A stretch of 64,000 bases of DNA from Dipetalonema caudispina (GCA_013365325.1 JABVXV010000038.1:124001-188000); one strand, 5' to 3'; numbered from the stretch's first letter, positions 1 through 14,269 are shown. Notes: generated by a model not told the origin, from the sequence alone. Program-made: numbers and translations.

Positions 1-895
1 AACAGTTATCACTTAACATATTGAGAAATTTGTGAACTGTTACATTCATTTTTGATCATTCTATTATTGAACTGATTAAAAATATTTTTTATTTCATTGT
101 TTAACTGCAAAAAAGAAGAAAAAAAGTGGAAAGTGAAAAGTTTCGATTCAATCATAAGATATTTTAAACTTAATACTTTAAGAAATGCTAAATCGTAATG
201 AATTAGTAAATAATCATTGGAGATTAAGGAAATCCGCTAAAGATACCATTGGATGATTTATTTAATGCTTAAACAATTTAAAAGAAAAAAAAAAAAAAAA
301 ACAAAACAGACTGATCTATTGTATTAATTGCTGGATGGCATACAAATTAATGGTTTAATAATTTCATAATAAAAAATTAGATAGATAATTGAATAAGTTA
401 TAGGTAGATAAGTGTAAATATCGTAGATAAACAGTAAATTTAATAAAAATTTTACACAATTATTGCATTTGAAAGATGAATGTGAATTCTATTCTATCAT
501 TTTGATGATTATTATAACAATTTGACTATTTAAATCATCCAATAGATAACTGATACAACCTTCAAGGATATGTTTAGCATTAAAATGATTGATATGAGAT
601 CGTACGAAAGCGAATATTTCAATTATTACAATTCGATCTAACTAGTTAATGATTCTTCCAAAAATTGTTCAATAAAATTTATGCACATGTTAAGTATCAA
701 AAGAATTAATTTAACTAAAAACCGATTATAATTTCTGTATTTTTTTTTTTTAGAAAAAGTAAACTAGTAGAAGTGAGCTTAAATTAAATAAATAATTGAT
801 TAAAATTGATGAATAATTTCACGTATATATATATATATATATAATATTATTACATCTTTCTAAAACAGAGGAATGTAAAAGTAACGGAAAATGGA

Positions 896-939
896 AGAGA
901 GAGAGAGAGAGGGAGAGGGAAAGAGAGAGAGAGAGAGCT
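896..939. repeat. (GA)n microsatellite
   Basis: An interrupted GA-dinucleotide tract, purine on the plus strand. Confidence 0.85.
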
Positions 940-1250
940 TCCCTCCCTCTTTTCACCTTTAAATTTCCTCTTCACCTCAATGATAGTAAAAATCAATTCG
1001 GTTGTATACACATTGTGTAGCTTCTTCTTTGATACATAAAGATTTCACTTGATGACTCAAAATTTCTTAAGTTTAGTTTGATTTTTGCTCTAACAACAAT
1101 TGCTTTCAGTCTATAGCATCTCTTATTGGAACACTCGAAATTACTTATCAATTTTTTTAAAAATACAAAAAAAAAAGAAAAAAAAAAAAAAAAAGAAAAA
1201 AAGAAATGGAAATCGAAAAATGATTTCTTTTTTTTTTTTTTTTTTTTTAT

Positions 1251-1284
<34 letters not shown>

Positions 1285-2339
1285 AAAACAACCACTTATT
1301 TTTATTTAATTTGTTAATTCTTTTTTTTTTATTTTTAAATTTGAAATTTTTTTTTTTAAACTTAAATTCGAATTTATCGTAATTATAATTTTTCTGCACT
1401 GCATAATTTCCTACACTGATTGTACATCGCCAAAATACTCAAAAATACAAATAATGTAGTGGAAATCAGAATGATTTTCTTTTTGTGAGACACTCATTAA
1501 TTAGGGTAATTAATTGTGATGTAGCTTGAAGTATTCAATAAAGAACTTTCGAATTTTCATCGTTCCAGGTCTCTTATCATTTTCATTGTACGGTAACTGA
1601 GTCCTTCTGAAATATTTTTAATTAGTTTACAATTATTACGTGCAATCCTTTTTCTTTCCTTTTTTTTTTTTTTTTTTTTTTTTTTTCGAAGTTTCATAGT
1701 TCAATGTACTTTTCACATGTGTGCAAATGTAGCTAAAAATAATTACTTCCTTGGAATATAATTTAATTACCTTCTATTACGAACTATCTTTTTTATTGAA
1801 ATTTAAAGTGGGAAAAAAAGAGAAAAGTAAAAACAATTATTGTGATACGTGAAAATTGTTACGGAAGTGTGACAAATGAAGAAATGAGATAAAAGGAGTG
1901 AAAATACGCATATCACGTTTTCGTGTTATTTTCTTAGGATATCACGCGTCTACGTCATAAGCAATGTCTATTTTTGCAATAATTTTAAACGACAAATGTA
2001 GAAAATATAAAGTTAATATATATTAATTAAGTAATCAGTCTTATCGACCATCTCCTATTCTTTTCCTTTTAAACATTTATTGTCAAAATGAAAATCGTTA
2101 AAAAGTTTGAGATTGCCTTTCAAAGTTATTACTTATAAAATTGCATAAAAGATGATTTGAACATAAATATCATAATTTAGTAATGCTTATGTTAACTGCA
2201 ATATTTGAAAATATGAAATTACTATATTTTTTAATTAAGTTTTATGATATAATTATGTTGAGCTATGGCAAAAATTTTTCAACGAAAGAAAAGAATTTAA
2301 ATATAGGAACAGTATGATTTCTTACCTTTATAACTAACA

Positions 2340-2465
2340 GATGTAATGATGATGATGATGAAGATATTCGACAAGAACTATAATAACAATAAGAACAACA
2401 ACGATATAAAGATGATACGTATGGTAGTAATTGGGATAATGATAATGATAATGATAAATGATAAT
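2340..2465. repeat. ATG/GATAAT simple repeats
   Basis: About five ATG triplets near 2346 are followed by AAC-rich triplets and then by repeated GATAAT units near 2436-2465. Open frames through this stretch are simple-repeat artefacts. Confidence 0.7.
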
Positions 2466-3818
2466 GAGAAATACGACTATGTTAATTGTAACGATAAAAA
2501 AAGTGTCACTATAACGTCTGAAACATTGCCATTTATAATTTTGAAACTCGTAGAATAGAATAATAGCAAATTGTATTTGATCAAAAACGGAAGAGAAAGC
2601 CAAATGAATGATTACTTTGAGCTTTAACTAATTTAATTACAGCAATCATAGCAATAGTATGCGAATAATTATAGCATTGCTAATAGCAATCAACACAACA
2701 AACTTATAGTAATGATTATGATAATGAAAATGATAGATAGTGTGATTACATTTCGTTAAGAATTTAACAACAATGTTCAAATTTTCATCACTGAAACATG
2801 CCAAAATAGAAATCCTGAAGACAAGAGAAGAAGGAAGTTGGAGAGCACTGATTGTCATTGTCACAAACAATTGTGAAAATCCATTTTAAATGGGCAAAAA
2901 ATTGGGTGAAATGGATTTACACAGACAGAATTTCATTATAAACGTTAAATTCCACCTCGTTGCTGTGAGAGAAGGAGTAAAATGTGTGTAAAGAAGATAA
3001 GATAATTGTAGAATTTAATCCTTATGTATGTATATGTATTGTTAGAGTTTCGTAAATTAATGAAATTTCGTACATATCATTTAATCAATATTCATTAAAA
3101 TTGATAAAATAAAAACAACCAAATGTGTAAAAGAATTGATTAAAAGAAAGAAAAACAAGGATAATTGGTTAAAATATACCAATTTATTTTTGATACAAAA
3201 AAAATTTACTTTTCAATTTCGCTTTCATCTTACACTTTATTAATTGAATAATTGAACTAATTTTAGATAAAAGCATTCCGATATTGAAACTCATAGACCA
3301 GGAAATAGAAAATGAATGAAGAATTAAGGTTTCATTTCTAACCATCAAACTAATGCTTGAAAATTTTGACTCATTCTTTTGCACTTTTCGAACAATTTGC
3401 GGAAATATAAAGTTGAAATGAAATTCGAGAATATTGTTCAAATAGCAACGAGTGGAGAAAATGGTCTTCGATTCTAATGCCAACATAAAACTATCAATTT
3501 TTCAAATTTCATTCACTGTTAATTTCATTAATCGATTGACTCGATTCTCATATATGCACATAATAATATACCAATAAGTTTTTGTTGTGAACATGTGATT
3601 ATCATTGTAATTAACAATTTTTTCTTTCTGCACATTAATGCTCAAAAGTGAATAATCTTAAAAAAAAAAAAAAAAAAAAAAAACCTGAATTAATAATACT
3701 ATTTGGATTATCAGTGAAATCATGAGTGATAAACTAACTGTCACATCTTAGCTGTTATATATACAATATGATTTTGAAATAATTCCTAAAATGAATAATA
3801 ATTTTTTTTTTCTTTTTT

Positions 3819-3849
<31 letters not shown>

Positions 3850-4200
3850 GTTAAAAGAAGTTGACCAACCAAATGTGATAAAGTGGACAGTTGGTGTTAA
3901 AATATTGAATAATATCAGCGATAGTAGAAACGGTGAATTAGTTATGGGTGAATGGAAGGAAAAGAGGATGTTGAATGGATACTAAATGTTACTGGATTGG
4001 ATCAGTTGCTCTCAACGTTAAAGGTGTTCGTCTCATTTAGCTTCTTAGTTTCGAGTTTCTATCTCCATCGATCACTTAAATTAGTTAGTTAGATAGTCAA
4101 TCAGTTTTAGTTAGTTACTTTATCCAATCCTTTGTACGAATAACGACTAAATGATATACGATTAGTTCACACGAAAGACGAATAATAATATATCGTCTGT

Positions 4201-4236
4201 CTATGTATGCATGGTATGTATGTATGTGTATGTTTG

Positions 4237-4269
<33 letters not shown>

Positions 4270-4292
4270 ATGTGTATGTGTATGTGTGTGTT
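4201..4292. repeat. TGTATG/TATATA microsatellite
   Basis: Imperfect TGTATG/TGTG repeats enclosing an (AT)n run. Confidence 0.8.
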
Positions 4293-5627
4293 TATTTGCT
4301 AAATTCGTTTTGATTTAAAATGTAAGAAAAGTATAAGATGAACAGTGGCAATGGATTTTGGTTTTGAATGATGAATGAGATGTAAAATGTAGGAAGAAGA
4401 AGATGAAGAAGAAGACGGAAGAAGTGGAAGATGAGGTAGAATGGAATCTATCAGCTGCTACTCTTTCTGCTTACTTCATAGATCTTAAAAATTTTTTCAT
4501 AAATTTTCTTTAAATTATTAAATTTCATCGTAATTAAAATAAAACCAGTAGGAAACTGCTAAAATCCAATGAACGATGAAACTTGTCAGATATCTTTTAT
4601 TCTCTTTGAAGTTTATTGTAATTCATCGTGAAGATTCTGATAAATGGTAGCTAAATTTTTAATGTTAGACAGAATCGTTATATTATTTTAAATGTAAAAA
4701 ATTTCACAACATTGTAATATCAATTGATTCATTTCGTTAATTCATTGCTGGTAATTATTTCAGTAAATATCCTTTCTGTTTTAAAAATGCGTTTTGTTCT
4801 CAGTCATCTTTACTCTTCCTCTCTCGTCATCATCAAAGGAATGTATTTTGAAGCTGATTGAAATCGTATTATTTATCATTCCCACCTTAGCATGTTATCA
4901 AAGACTTGATATTTACAAATGATAGTCATTCGTTTATGGAATGAATAAGGGAGATGAAGTTTTTATTATCATTTATATATTATCTAACTAATAACGAAAT
5001 TTAAGTCGGTTCGACTGGAAGTATTAGTTAATCCTGAAATTACTTTCGAGAAAAGATAAACAATTTAGAAGAGGTGAAAAAAAAATTTAAATTTCATCTC
5101 AATTCAGGATGAATAAATGAAATGCGAGAAATAAAAAAAAAAAAATTAAAAATTAAAAAAATTAAAACAACACAATGAAAGTACGCCTTCTTCACATTAC
5201 ACCAAAATATTTATGTAGTATATCATGTTTCAAGTGAACAACTAATCAATTTTTCATTGAGATATGCTGATAAGATTATTATCAACAATTCTAAAATCTG
5301 TTTCCCAGTAATCTTTCTTCGTATATTCATCGAATTTCGACATCTATTCATCACTTTTAAAAAAAAAAAAAATCCAAGTTATTTCTAGGCGGTATTATTC
5401 ATAATTTCTTGCTTATTCTTGCAGTCAAATTTTCGTTTCCGTTGGAGCATTCTAATTTTTGAGGACAAAAGGATATCCATAAATATGTGAATAAATATCG
5501 ATGAATGGAATTGTAAATAAATGTATTTGCGAATAATTACTGGTAATATCAGTATGATATGAATGACAACTGATAATTTAATGATTGTTAGATAACATAT
5601 TGATCTTTCAGCTCATCAAATTGGTAA

Positions 5628-7610
5628 ATGTTCATAGTGCAATGTGCACTAATTATTGTAGTTATTTGGAAATCAATCGATGCTGCTTCAGTTCAAACTT
5701 GGGATCGAAATTTTGGAAGTGAGATTCATCTTTTGAAAAATGGCAAGAAAGCTGTATATGATCGTCGAACTCAACGTCTCGTTGATACTATCAAACAAAA
5801 ATTGAATTTTAATGAAAGACTTTTGATACTTTCTTGTGTTAGGCGATGTTATCCCACACAATCACAGGTAATTTTCATTTGATCGATGCTAACTTGATGA
5901 ACATTATTGCTAAGATATTTTTAATTTTAATTGGTATTTTTAGTTTGATTCCATCAACCAAAGTCCTTTTTTTTTGAACGTTTGGTATTAAAAATTTGAT
6001 ATAATTTTATTTGTATGTTATTTAAAAAAAAAAAAAAAAAAATTAGATAATTCCACATCTTTCCAAAGATTCCACGATGGATTCGCGAATTCTCGAATCG
6101 GAATAATCTGACAGCAAAACAAGAGCATTTCACCTATCAATTTTATGATAATCGGCGGAATAGTCCTATTTTCAATGATCAATCTTTGCATAATGGTTCA
6201 AAGCCTCATTTGGTTTATGCTATTGATGGACAATTGTTTCGCTATGATGGTAACGTAAACAATAAAGTAAGTAATCGAAGATTTCATTCAACACCATTTA
6301 AATTCAAACGATTTAAATGGTGATAAAATTTAAGAGTTTCTTTATCCACGAATATTTCAATAAAATTTTTGAAATTATTTGCAAAATCATCAAGCTATCC
6401 TGTCAAATTTGAAGAAAATACAATTTCTAGGAAGAATTCTTCTCATTCCTCGGATCTCATGAAGTACTCAATGCTCAAACTGTAAGCACTTGGGAGCATT
6501 TGGAATCAATTATAAACACAGCACAATTATGTCATGGCGAGAAGCAAGTTTTACAAATAGTTGATAATAATCGGTTAGTTTTTCATAAATTTAGATTTGA
6601 TTTTTAGCGAAATATTTCAATTTCTAGCGATTAAGATTAATTCTCATAGATCGGTAATCTTTTATCCGGAACGAAATAGATTAATTTCTATTATTCTCTA
6701 CTAGAACAAAAGATTTACAAGATTATTATATATTAGAATACAAGCTGTTCTCGAAGACAACATCCCAATTCAGGTTTCTTAACACAAAATCCTGTTAATG
6801 CGGAAACAGTCATCAGCATTGATTTGATCTGACAGTTGTCCGTCCCGTAATCATCGTGAAATTAAAATGCTGAACGAAGAAATTTATCACAATTGTCCAA
6901 AATTTCATTCGTACAATTGAAGTATCTATTGATTTTTTAAAATTTCACTTTTTGACTTCTTGAAATTAAAGATGCCCAATGAATCACTACGAACTTATCG
7001 TTCGCGCATTCGATGGTGTTGCTAATTACAGTTTCTACGAAATAATGATGCCACTTACCATTGATATGTATGTTGAATTATACACTCGTCTTCCGGAACT
7101 GCCATCTGTTTGTCAATTAATTTTACTCCTACAAAATGACGGTTATCTTTGGATGTCTGCAGATGCTAATCTACATGAGGTGCTTTAAAATTTTCCAATT
7201 TTAATCGAAATTTATTTCAGATAGTTAGTTGGAAAACTTGCCAATTTTGATAATCATTGAATTTAACAAAGATAATTCGGTACTTTTTCTTTGCAAAGGT
7301 TATTTTTATCATTAATTGTCAAATAAAGCTGTTATCTAATGGTAAGAATAAATATTTTTTCCAGCTTATCATCGCAGTAGAAAGTTTACAAAACATGAAA
7401 TGTATTCGTGGATCATCCGGTGATTGGTATCCAATTCGGGAAGAACTGACAGCCATAGAAAGAGATTATCTTCGTGAAAATAAGCAATCATTAGTGTTAG
7501 AAACGGATCCAAACTATATCCTCGTTGGTGCTACCGGTGGTATTGCCGTTGTTGTGCTTGCAATAAGCATTTTTTGGGGACTTAGTGGATCCACTTTTGC
7601 GCAAAATTAA
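5628..7610 (+). CDS. Unrecognised type I single-pass membrane protein
   Basis: Five exons assembled by phase: 5628-5867, 6069-6266, 6431-6573, 6972-7179 and 7365-7610 (344 aa). Splices are phase 0, 0, 2 and 0; the second and fourth exons use AAAG-type acceptors. The N-terminus is a hydrophobic signal peptide of about 19 residues ending near DAAS. A mostly hydrophilic lumenal or extracellular region follows with scattered Cys. Near the C-terminus lies one membrane segment (residues about 318-338, ILVGATGGIAVVVLAIS) with a very short tail. The first ATG lies 16 bases after a CTTTCAG acceptor, which fits spliced-leader addition. AATAAA follows the stop at 7675. I do not recognise the family. Exon structure is well supported; function is unknown. 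Confidence 0.75.
6292..6322. repeat. Intronic 12-bp perfect hairpin
   Basis: CACCATTTAAAT at 6292-6303 and its exact reverse complement at 6311-6322 flank a 7-base loop. It lies inside the second intron of the membrane-protein gene, about 25 bases after the 5' splice site. Confidence 0.8.
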
Positions 7611-7674
7611 TTATTTATAAATTCTTCCTGTTTTATTGATGCAGTATTGAATGTGACAATTATCATTAGGTATA

Positions 7675-7680
7675 AATAAA
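7675..7680 (+). terminator. Poly(A) signal AATAAA
   Basis: Canonical hexamer about 65 bases past the stop of the type I membrane-protein gene. Confidence 0.55.
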
Positions 7681-8970
7681 TAACGTGATGAATATTGCAT
7701 AAAAGGTTATTAACATACTAAAATTAAGATTATCGTGTATAAACTTCCTCTTATGCTAACTTTAAAATATAAAAAGTGGCATATTTATATTTAAATTTGT
7801 TTGTATGGCTTGTAATAAAGATTGGTATAACGATAGAAATTTGATTTAAAAAATATTAAGTTAAAAAATATTTAACGAACTTTTGCAGTTCATCTTTAGT
7901 AATGCAGTTTTAGAATAAGAATTAAATAAATTTGATTTTATTGATATTGCTGTTTGTTTTATGTTGTGAATTAATGAAATGAATGAAGTAATTGATATCC
8001 GCATATTTCTGATTTAAGTAAAATGTTGTTTCTTGCAGATATGCGAACTATATTTATCGCATTCAAATACCTTCATAATGTCTTTCAAATTATTTGTATA
8101 AAATAAAATACCAATGATCAATTAGCAAACGAACTGATTTATTGTGTATTAATTACATAAATTTTCATCCATTCCACGCTTTACTGAATAAGTATATATA
8201 TTAATAATTCTCTTTGCTTTAATAATTTTATTACTAATTAATTTAAAGTTTGTCAAAATGATCACTTTTATGATCGTATATTGCGAATTTGTTCAAAATA
8301 CCATATAAAACGGTGTGCTGAAGATTACTAAATTATTTTAAAATATCTCAAAATTTCCTTCATCAATTAAAATCAAATTCCTAAAATCGTATTGTTGGAA
8401 TTGGAAATTAAATGTTAATTAACTATTTATAACATTACATATCAAAGCATAAAATATCAGCATTTTCTTCATGTATACTTCATTACTGCGTATAATTCTT
8501 CGCAAGAAAAAAAAAAAAAAAAAAAAAGCCAATTAACTAATAGATTTCATCAGTGGAAAACTTTGCGTTGATGAACAAAATTAAATAACACTTTTTTTTT
8601 TTTTCCTTCTCAATTATTTACCTTTAACTTTAAATATGAAATTTATGCTAAAAGTGTTAAAAAGGGAACAATTAGCTTTGTTGACATCACTGTAAAAGTT
8701 AATACCTCAAAGTAAAATTGATATAATTAGAGATGAAAATTTGGTGTATTTTCATTGCATAGATTAATCACAAATAGTTTCATTAGAATTAAACATACAA
8801 CAAAATCAAAAATTTTTTTAGGACAGACTTAATACAAACGAAAAAAAAAAAAAAAAACATCAGATAATATGCATGAAGTAATTTTTAACTTCAAATGCTT
8901 GCAATACATCGAAAATTAAATCATATTGCTCATTATATCAAATTAATTAAAGTAAAAATAGATTGATTAT

Positions 8971-9082
8971 ATTATGTATGTATGCATGTATATCTATGTA
9001 TATTTATGTATGTTTGTGTGTATGTGTGTGTCTGTGTGTGTATGTATGTTTGTATGTATGTGTGTATGTGTGTGTGTATGCA
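8971..9082. repeat. TGTATG/TGTG microsatellite
   Basis: Imperfect TATGTATG and TGTG units. The open frame through it is an artefact. Confidence 0.85.
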
Positions 9083-12000
9083 TATGGATTTCAACATTTT
9101 CAAATTTTAATGCAATCGCTAAAGCTGTGTACTCATTCATAATTAACGTTCGCTAGATAATTTTTAATTTACAATATTAATGATTTGATAATTCAGTAAA
9201 AAAGAAAGGTTATGAATGGAAATAATATTATCATTATTGATTTATACTTTGGTATTGATTAGCATCAAAAAAAAAAAAGAGGAAAGCTACGAGTGATAAT
9301 ATTATTAGCGTTGTGAACAAGAAGTTTGGCAAAAGTGAAGTGCAAGATTATATTGAAATTTGACAATGATAAATGATAATTTGAAATCAATTATATTTGC
9401 ATTACTAATATGATCATTAAAAATGCAATGCTAATTAATTCTTCTTTATTTTTTATTTTTTTATTTTTTAAAAAAAATTGGCGAAAGAACAAATAGCCTG
9501 GTCACTTGTTTTATTGACATAGCTGTTGCTGGGCATCTTTGCTACCCTTGCCATTTTTTTCTCACTTCAAAATATAAAATAGTTCATCAATATGTAAGAA
9601 GAGATATACTCTTTTTCGTATAATTCGATTACATTCAATAAATTAATGTTTGTCAAAGATTTCTGATACAAAAAAAATGAATAATGTCATTTTATTCATT
9701 TTAATTCAAATATTTTTCACCATTTCATGAGAAATATACGACTTACAACATTTGATTCGAAATTTCGACCAATTAATTGATGTTAATTAGTGCAACAAAA
9801 ACATTATTCTTCTTATTCCAATTTTTCGTAAGGTAAAGATGAAATTGCTAATGCAATGGCTTTACATTGAATCTCAGAAGCAATTGATTTATTTTCCGCA
9901 AAAAAGAAAAAAAAAAATCGAAAATTTTGGGTTGTATATAACATACCACAACTTCATTTGTACTATTTTTCGCTGTCTTCCTTATCTTCCTTATTAAACT
10001 CATTTGAAAACGATATATTTTATGCATTGAAAATTAACCCTATCAAGTTTTTCCGATATCTTTATTTACGACAAAAAATGCAATCTATTGTTGAATTATT
10101 AAATTAGTTTCAAAATTTCTTGCACTTCAAAAAGTTTATTTCACAACGATCCTACTCATAAAATCGATATTTCATCTCTGCTAAAATTAAGGTTCGATTA
10201 TTGCAAACGAAATAGTAAAAATAATATTTTAATTTAATCAAATTAAATCATAGCAATGAAATTCAAACATCTACTAATTCAACGTTACAAATGATTATTT
10301 TAAACATATACACAAAAAAAAGTTACTTAATTTATTCCATGAAAATTTCGGAATTCAATTCTAACAATTCCTTAATTTGCATTATAAGCTTACTTTTATC
10401 TTATCATTTCTAATAATCAAAAATTTGCATAAGTTACGAAGTGCCGTAAGTTATAAACTTATATTGCTCAACTAATAATATATTCTAATCTGCTTGTCAT
10501 CTTTCTACCTGTTTAGTTAAAACTATAACATATTTGGATAGATTTTTGTCTTTCATTTAAGTTTCAAAATAATTTAGATTTTTTTTACGTAATTTTTTAG
10601 CAGATAAATTTGACCAAAACTATCGTCAATATCACTTTATTAGAGCTTAGTAAATGTAACAAAGAAGAATTTCTTCTTTTTTAGGTACTTTACAAATACT
10701 AATGGTACAAATTTCTGGTTCATAGGTTAGGAACACAACAAATTTTGTGGTATCTTTCTTTGAAATCATCTATTGGTAATGCCTCGTAAAATCTTTCAAT
10801 TTAATATGCAAAAATTTAAATCGATAATCTGGCAAAATAAATATATAACAAATTCTTATCCATATAAAGATATTGTTAAGCAATAGGCACAACGGATACA
10901 ATAGGATCACATGAAAACATTGGTACCATATTTTCCCATCAATACCAATCCTTTTCTTGTTTTGTTTACTTGTTAGTGTTTATTTCTTCCAGCTATTGAT
11001 TAGATGAATATAATTTGTTGAGTTAAATTTCATAAAGATCAACGATCAGTAATTTCTAAATTGTTAGTACGTAAGTCGGTCCAAAATTCACTTTTTTTTT
11101 GGCGTTTTTTTTTTTTTTTTTGCTTTTGTGGATCCCTTATCAAATTCGATTATCGGCTAGGCAGTAAAAATATTATTCTTTTCAAATTGATCATAATGAA
11201 GTCATATTTACGCTTCTCTCATTTCCATTCATCAACATTTTCTCTTCGTTATATCACACTTTTTTTTTTGTTAAAATTAAATTTGAAATTAGATTTTTTG
11301 AAGATTCATTCTTTTATTAGTTCGCTTTCTTCTGCTGAATTAATTGTTTACAGCAATACTTCAAATCCAAATTTATAGGTAATCAAATTCGAAACACCAT
11401 ATGTGATTAATTATCGATTAGCTCCTTGTTACTGATATATTCTTATTTTTGTACTGATATCTTATGTCGTCAACACGGTTTATTGAATATTTTATGCCAG
11501 AAATTTTGGGATTCATTTGTTTGACCTGAATATCAAAACTGAGAGAACCATTGAAATATCATTTGTTTGACCTGTGATAAGGAAAGGATTAAAAATGTGT
11601 TACAAGTTGAGATAAAAGAAAGTGAAGATAAGAAAAGAGTAAGGGATGAAGGAAGGAAAGAGATAAGGAAAAAATTAGACCAATTATTCATATTTCACAT
11701 ACAACCTCATTTTCGGTTCACCAGATGTCCAGGATCGTGACTTTGTCACTTCAGTATTCGAATCCTAATATCCAAGATGATCATTCGGAGTTATATGTAC
11801 ACCGTTATTCTTTATTTATTTGATTGCTGTATATTTATTTACTATCAATGGGATAATTAAAATTAGTCTGAATATTTTTACTTAGTGAAAAGTATGCTTA
11901 TTTTACTGATTTCATTAATTAATTCATTTAATGATACGAAATCAGTTCATTATATGCTCGTATATCACTTTTTCAAATTAATTATGATAATTTTGCATTC

Positions 12001-12332
12001 TCATATTGTCAAGACTGTAAATATAGCGCCGGATGATGACGTAATTAGACGTGGTACATGGATCACATACGAACCGCTTGGAAAGACGTATGATACTGGT
12101 TGTTTAACATACTACTTAATCCACTAGCCTGTTAGATTCCGGATCCGATAGTTCCTTACGAGGCTTATTTGAGATAATATGCTTAAATGATTGTGAGCTT
12201 AGCATTCGAATTTGAACTTTGTGGACGTGGTTTAATGATTTGAAATTCCTTCCAAAAATTTTCTGTGAAACAGTCAATATTATTCTTATTAATTCTGTGA
12301 ATGTAATTTTCAGGATCTCAAATCATTACCCG

Positions 12333-12816
12333 ATGAATAAAATAGGACCGTTATTGACAAGATTACGTGCCAGATTTATTGGTCGATCGTCACCGCCACC
12401 CAATTCTATTAGTTTAGAAAATTCAAAAGTCGACTCAATGCCCTATACTTTACCGTTTGGTATACTTAAGGTTTGTTTGTCGCCTAATAGTTGATCAATT
12501 TTTTATTTAAGCAAAATTTTTCCATAACTTCTAACGAAATTATAACATGTCGAAACTTATTTTTCTTTTCGTAAGGGACAAAGCGGAAGCTTCAAACTTA
12601 TTTTATTACACTTTCCCAATTTAAGCTTGCGAAGTATTACAAAACATTTGATAATTTGTCCATTTTTGTTTTTCTGTTAACTTTAACAAATGAAATTTAT
12701 TGCAGTTATTTGTTGTTACAACTTCATCAATTGGATTTGGAGCATTTTTAGCGAAAGAAGTAGCCAAATTCTTGAGGAACAATAAAATATTTGTTCCAAA
12801 GAAGGACGATGGTTGA
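12333..12816 (+). CDS. COX7C-like small inner-membrane protein
   Basis: Two exons, 12333-12470 and 12706-12816, joined in phase 0 (82 aa). The first 30 residues are Arg-rich and lack acidic residues (MNKIGPLLTRLRARFIGR), like a mitochondrial presequence. A Pro-Tyr-x-Leu-Pro-Phe segment follows, then one membrane span containing IGFGAFLAKE and a basic end. In cytochrome c oxidase subunit 7C the mature chain also runs LPF, then a hydrophobic span with a Phe-Gly motif, then basic residues. Length fits a precursor with a presequence slightly longer than the mammalian one. The ATG is 19 bases after a TTTTCAG acceptor, consistent with trans-splicing. The exon model is good; the family call rests on short motifs. 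Confidence 0.5.
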
Positions 12817-13654
12817 AATCAAATTATTTGTTAAAATTTCAGAATATTGTCAAATGTATTTGTTTTAATTAACATTCGTTGGAAGAATATTTCAAACAAT
12901 GAGAAATTCAAATTTTAATATTTTTTCTTGTTAAAGGTGCAATATTAGTCATTCAAGATATACTATTATTTGTCATAAAAAAAAAAGAAAAAAAAGAAGG
13001 CCTGAATTTAGTTATCTAGAAAGGATTAGTTTTCAAACAACTTAAATTTATGTGCACCAAAACAAATCTCGAAAGATTTGGCTTTCTTTTTTCTTACTCA
13101 TAATCATCGTTGCAAGCTTATCTATTACTTTAATTTGTCATATTTTTTCATGCGTTTGGAAAATATATCTATTTGCATATTAATAATAAATGTTGTCCTC
13201 ACACTTTTTCCCTTTTTTTTTTCACCACAAAATTAAATAAATGTTAGAGGAAAGGAATTTGTCTTTCGGCTATTTTTCATCTGGAAAACAGAATTGGAAT
13301 TTTGTCCAATTTCTGAAGTCTAAAATTTAGGAGAAAAAAAAGATTTGAATTCAAACAAAAGTAACAAGAAAGTTCATATGTCGGATATTCAACTAGAGCA
13401 CGCAATCAATTGTAGGGGTCACGCTAATGAATTTTGCATAGCAGAGGTCAGTGATATTTTAGTGTTCTTTTCAGATCGGTTGCTTCATAATTACTTCTGA
13501 TATACTCTTTACTCGGACTTCATCCAAATTTCTTCACTTATGATTTTGCAACTGAAATTTTAAATAAATGATTTTAAAAACAGACTTTAAACTTTTACAG
13601 CACATTCGTATCATACAGTATCGGACCTGGCATTTTTGTGTATAATCGATTAAA
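12817..13654. other. Intergenic region
   Basis: Contains the probable 3' UTR of the COX7C-like gene and the upstream region of the ShKT gene. No further coding signal was seen. The minus-strand open frame at 13534-13743 overlaps the ShKT first exon and is a shadow. Confidence 0.6.
13185..13190 (+). terminator. Poly(A) signal AATAAA
   Basis: Canonical hexamer about 370 bases past the COX7C-like stop. Confidence 0.4.
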
Positions 13655-14238
13655 ATGACCAAGTCTACTGTTGTTGTCCTATTGGGCTTATATTTTTTGG
13701 CCGAGGCATTGGACGAATCGAATCGTGTACCATTTGAATTCATGTATGAACGCAGACCAGGTCAAATTTAACGCTTTCTTCTTAGTTCGTGTTAATAGAC
13801 AAAATAACTTCCATTAAAATTCGGAATTTACTTTTTAAAATTATTCAATTTAGCTTGAACTTCAAATACGATATGCACATTTTCCCTTTCTTAATGGTAT
13901 TTCTAAACAGAGTAATAATTATTATTAACAAATTAATTTCGTTGCTTCATATAGTAATTCATAATCATAGGAAAAGTTTTAAGAGAGGGAGAGAAAAAAA
14001 AAAGACAAAACTATTTTAATTTGAAATTAAAGTTAATTTTAGATTGGTGTATTGATGAAGATCCATTATGTTCAAGGTTTAAAGGTTGGTGTATTAGTGC
14101 TAATAAAACTCGAGAAAATTATATGAAGAAAGCTTGTCGACGGACATGTCATATGTGTTATGAAGGAATGAACAGAACAAAAACATGCTATGATAAAGAG
14201 AATGATTGCGAACAACGGGTTTGCTCAATGGAAATTTT

Positions 14239-14269
<31 letters not shown>

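Larger units (their letters stand above)
1..5627. other. Gene-poor AT-rich region
   Basis: No exon chain with coding character was found on either strand. The stretch holds homopolymer runs, an (AT)n tract near 823-842, a (GA)n tract at about 896-939, facing poly(A) and poly(T) blocks at 1165-1282, (ATG)n and (GATAAT)n simple repeats at 2340-2465, and a TGTATG-type microsatellite at about 4201-4292. The longer open frames here translate to low-complexity Lys, Phe, Met or Tyr runs and are not genes. Confidence 0.7.
7611..12332. other. Intergenic region, no gene seen
   Basis: AT-rich sequence with poly(A) and poly(T) runs and a TGTATG microsatellite at about 8971-9082. Open frames at 8974 (Cys/Met/Val repeat), 11061 and 11885 lack family resemblance or splice-linked partners. 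Confidence 0.6.
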
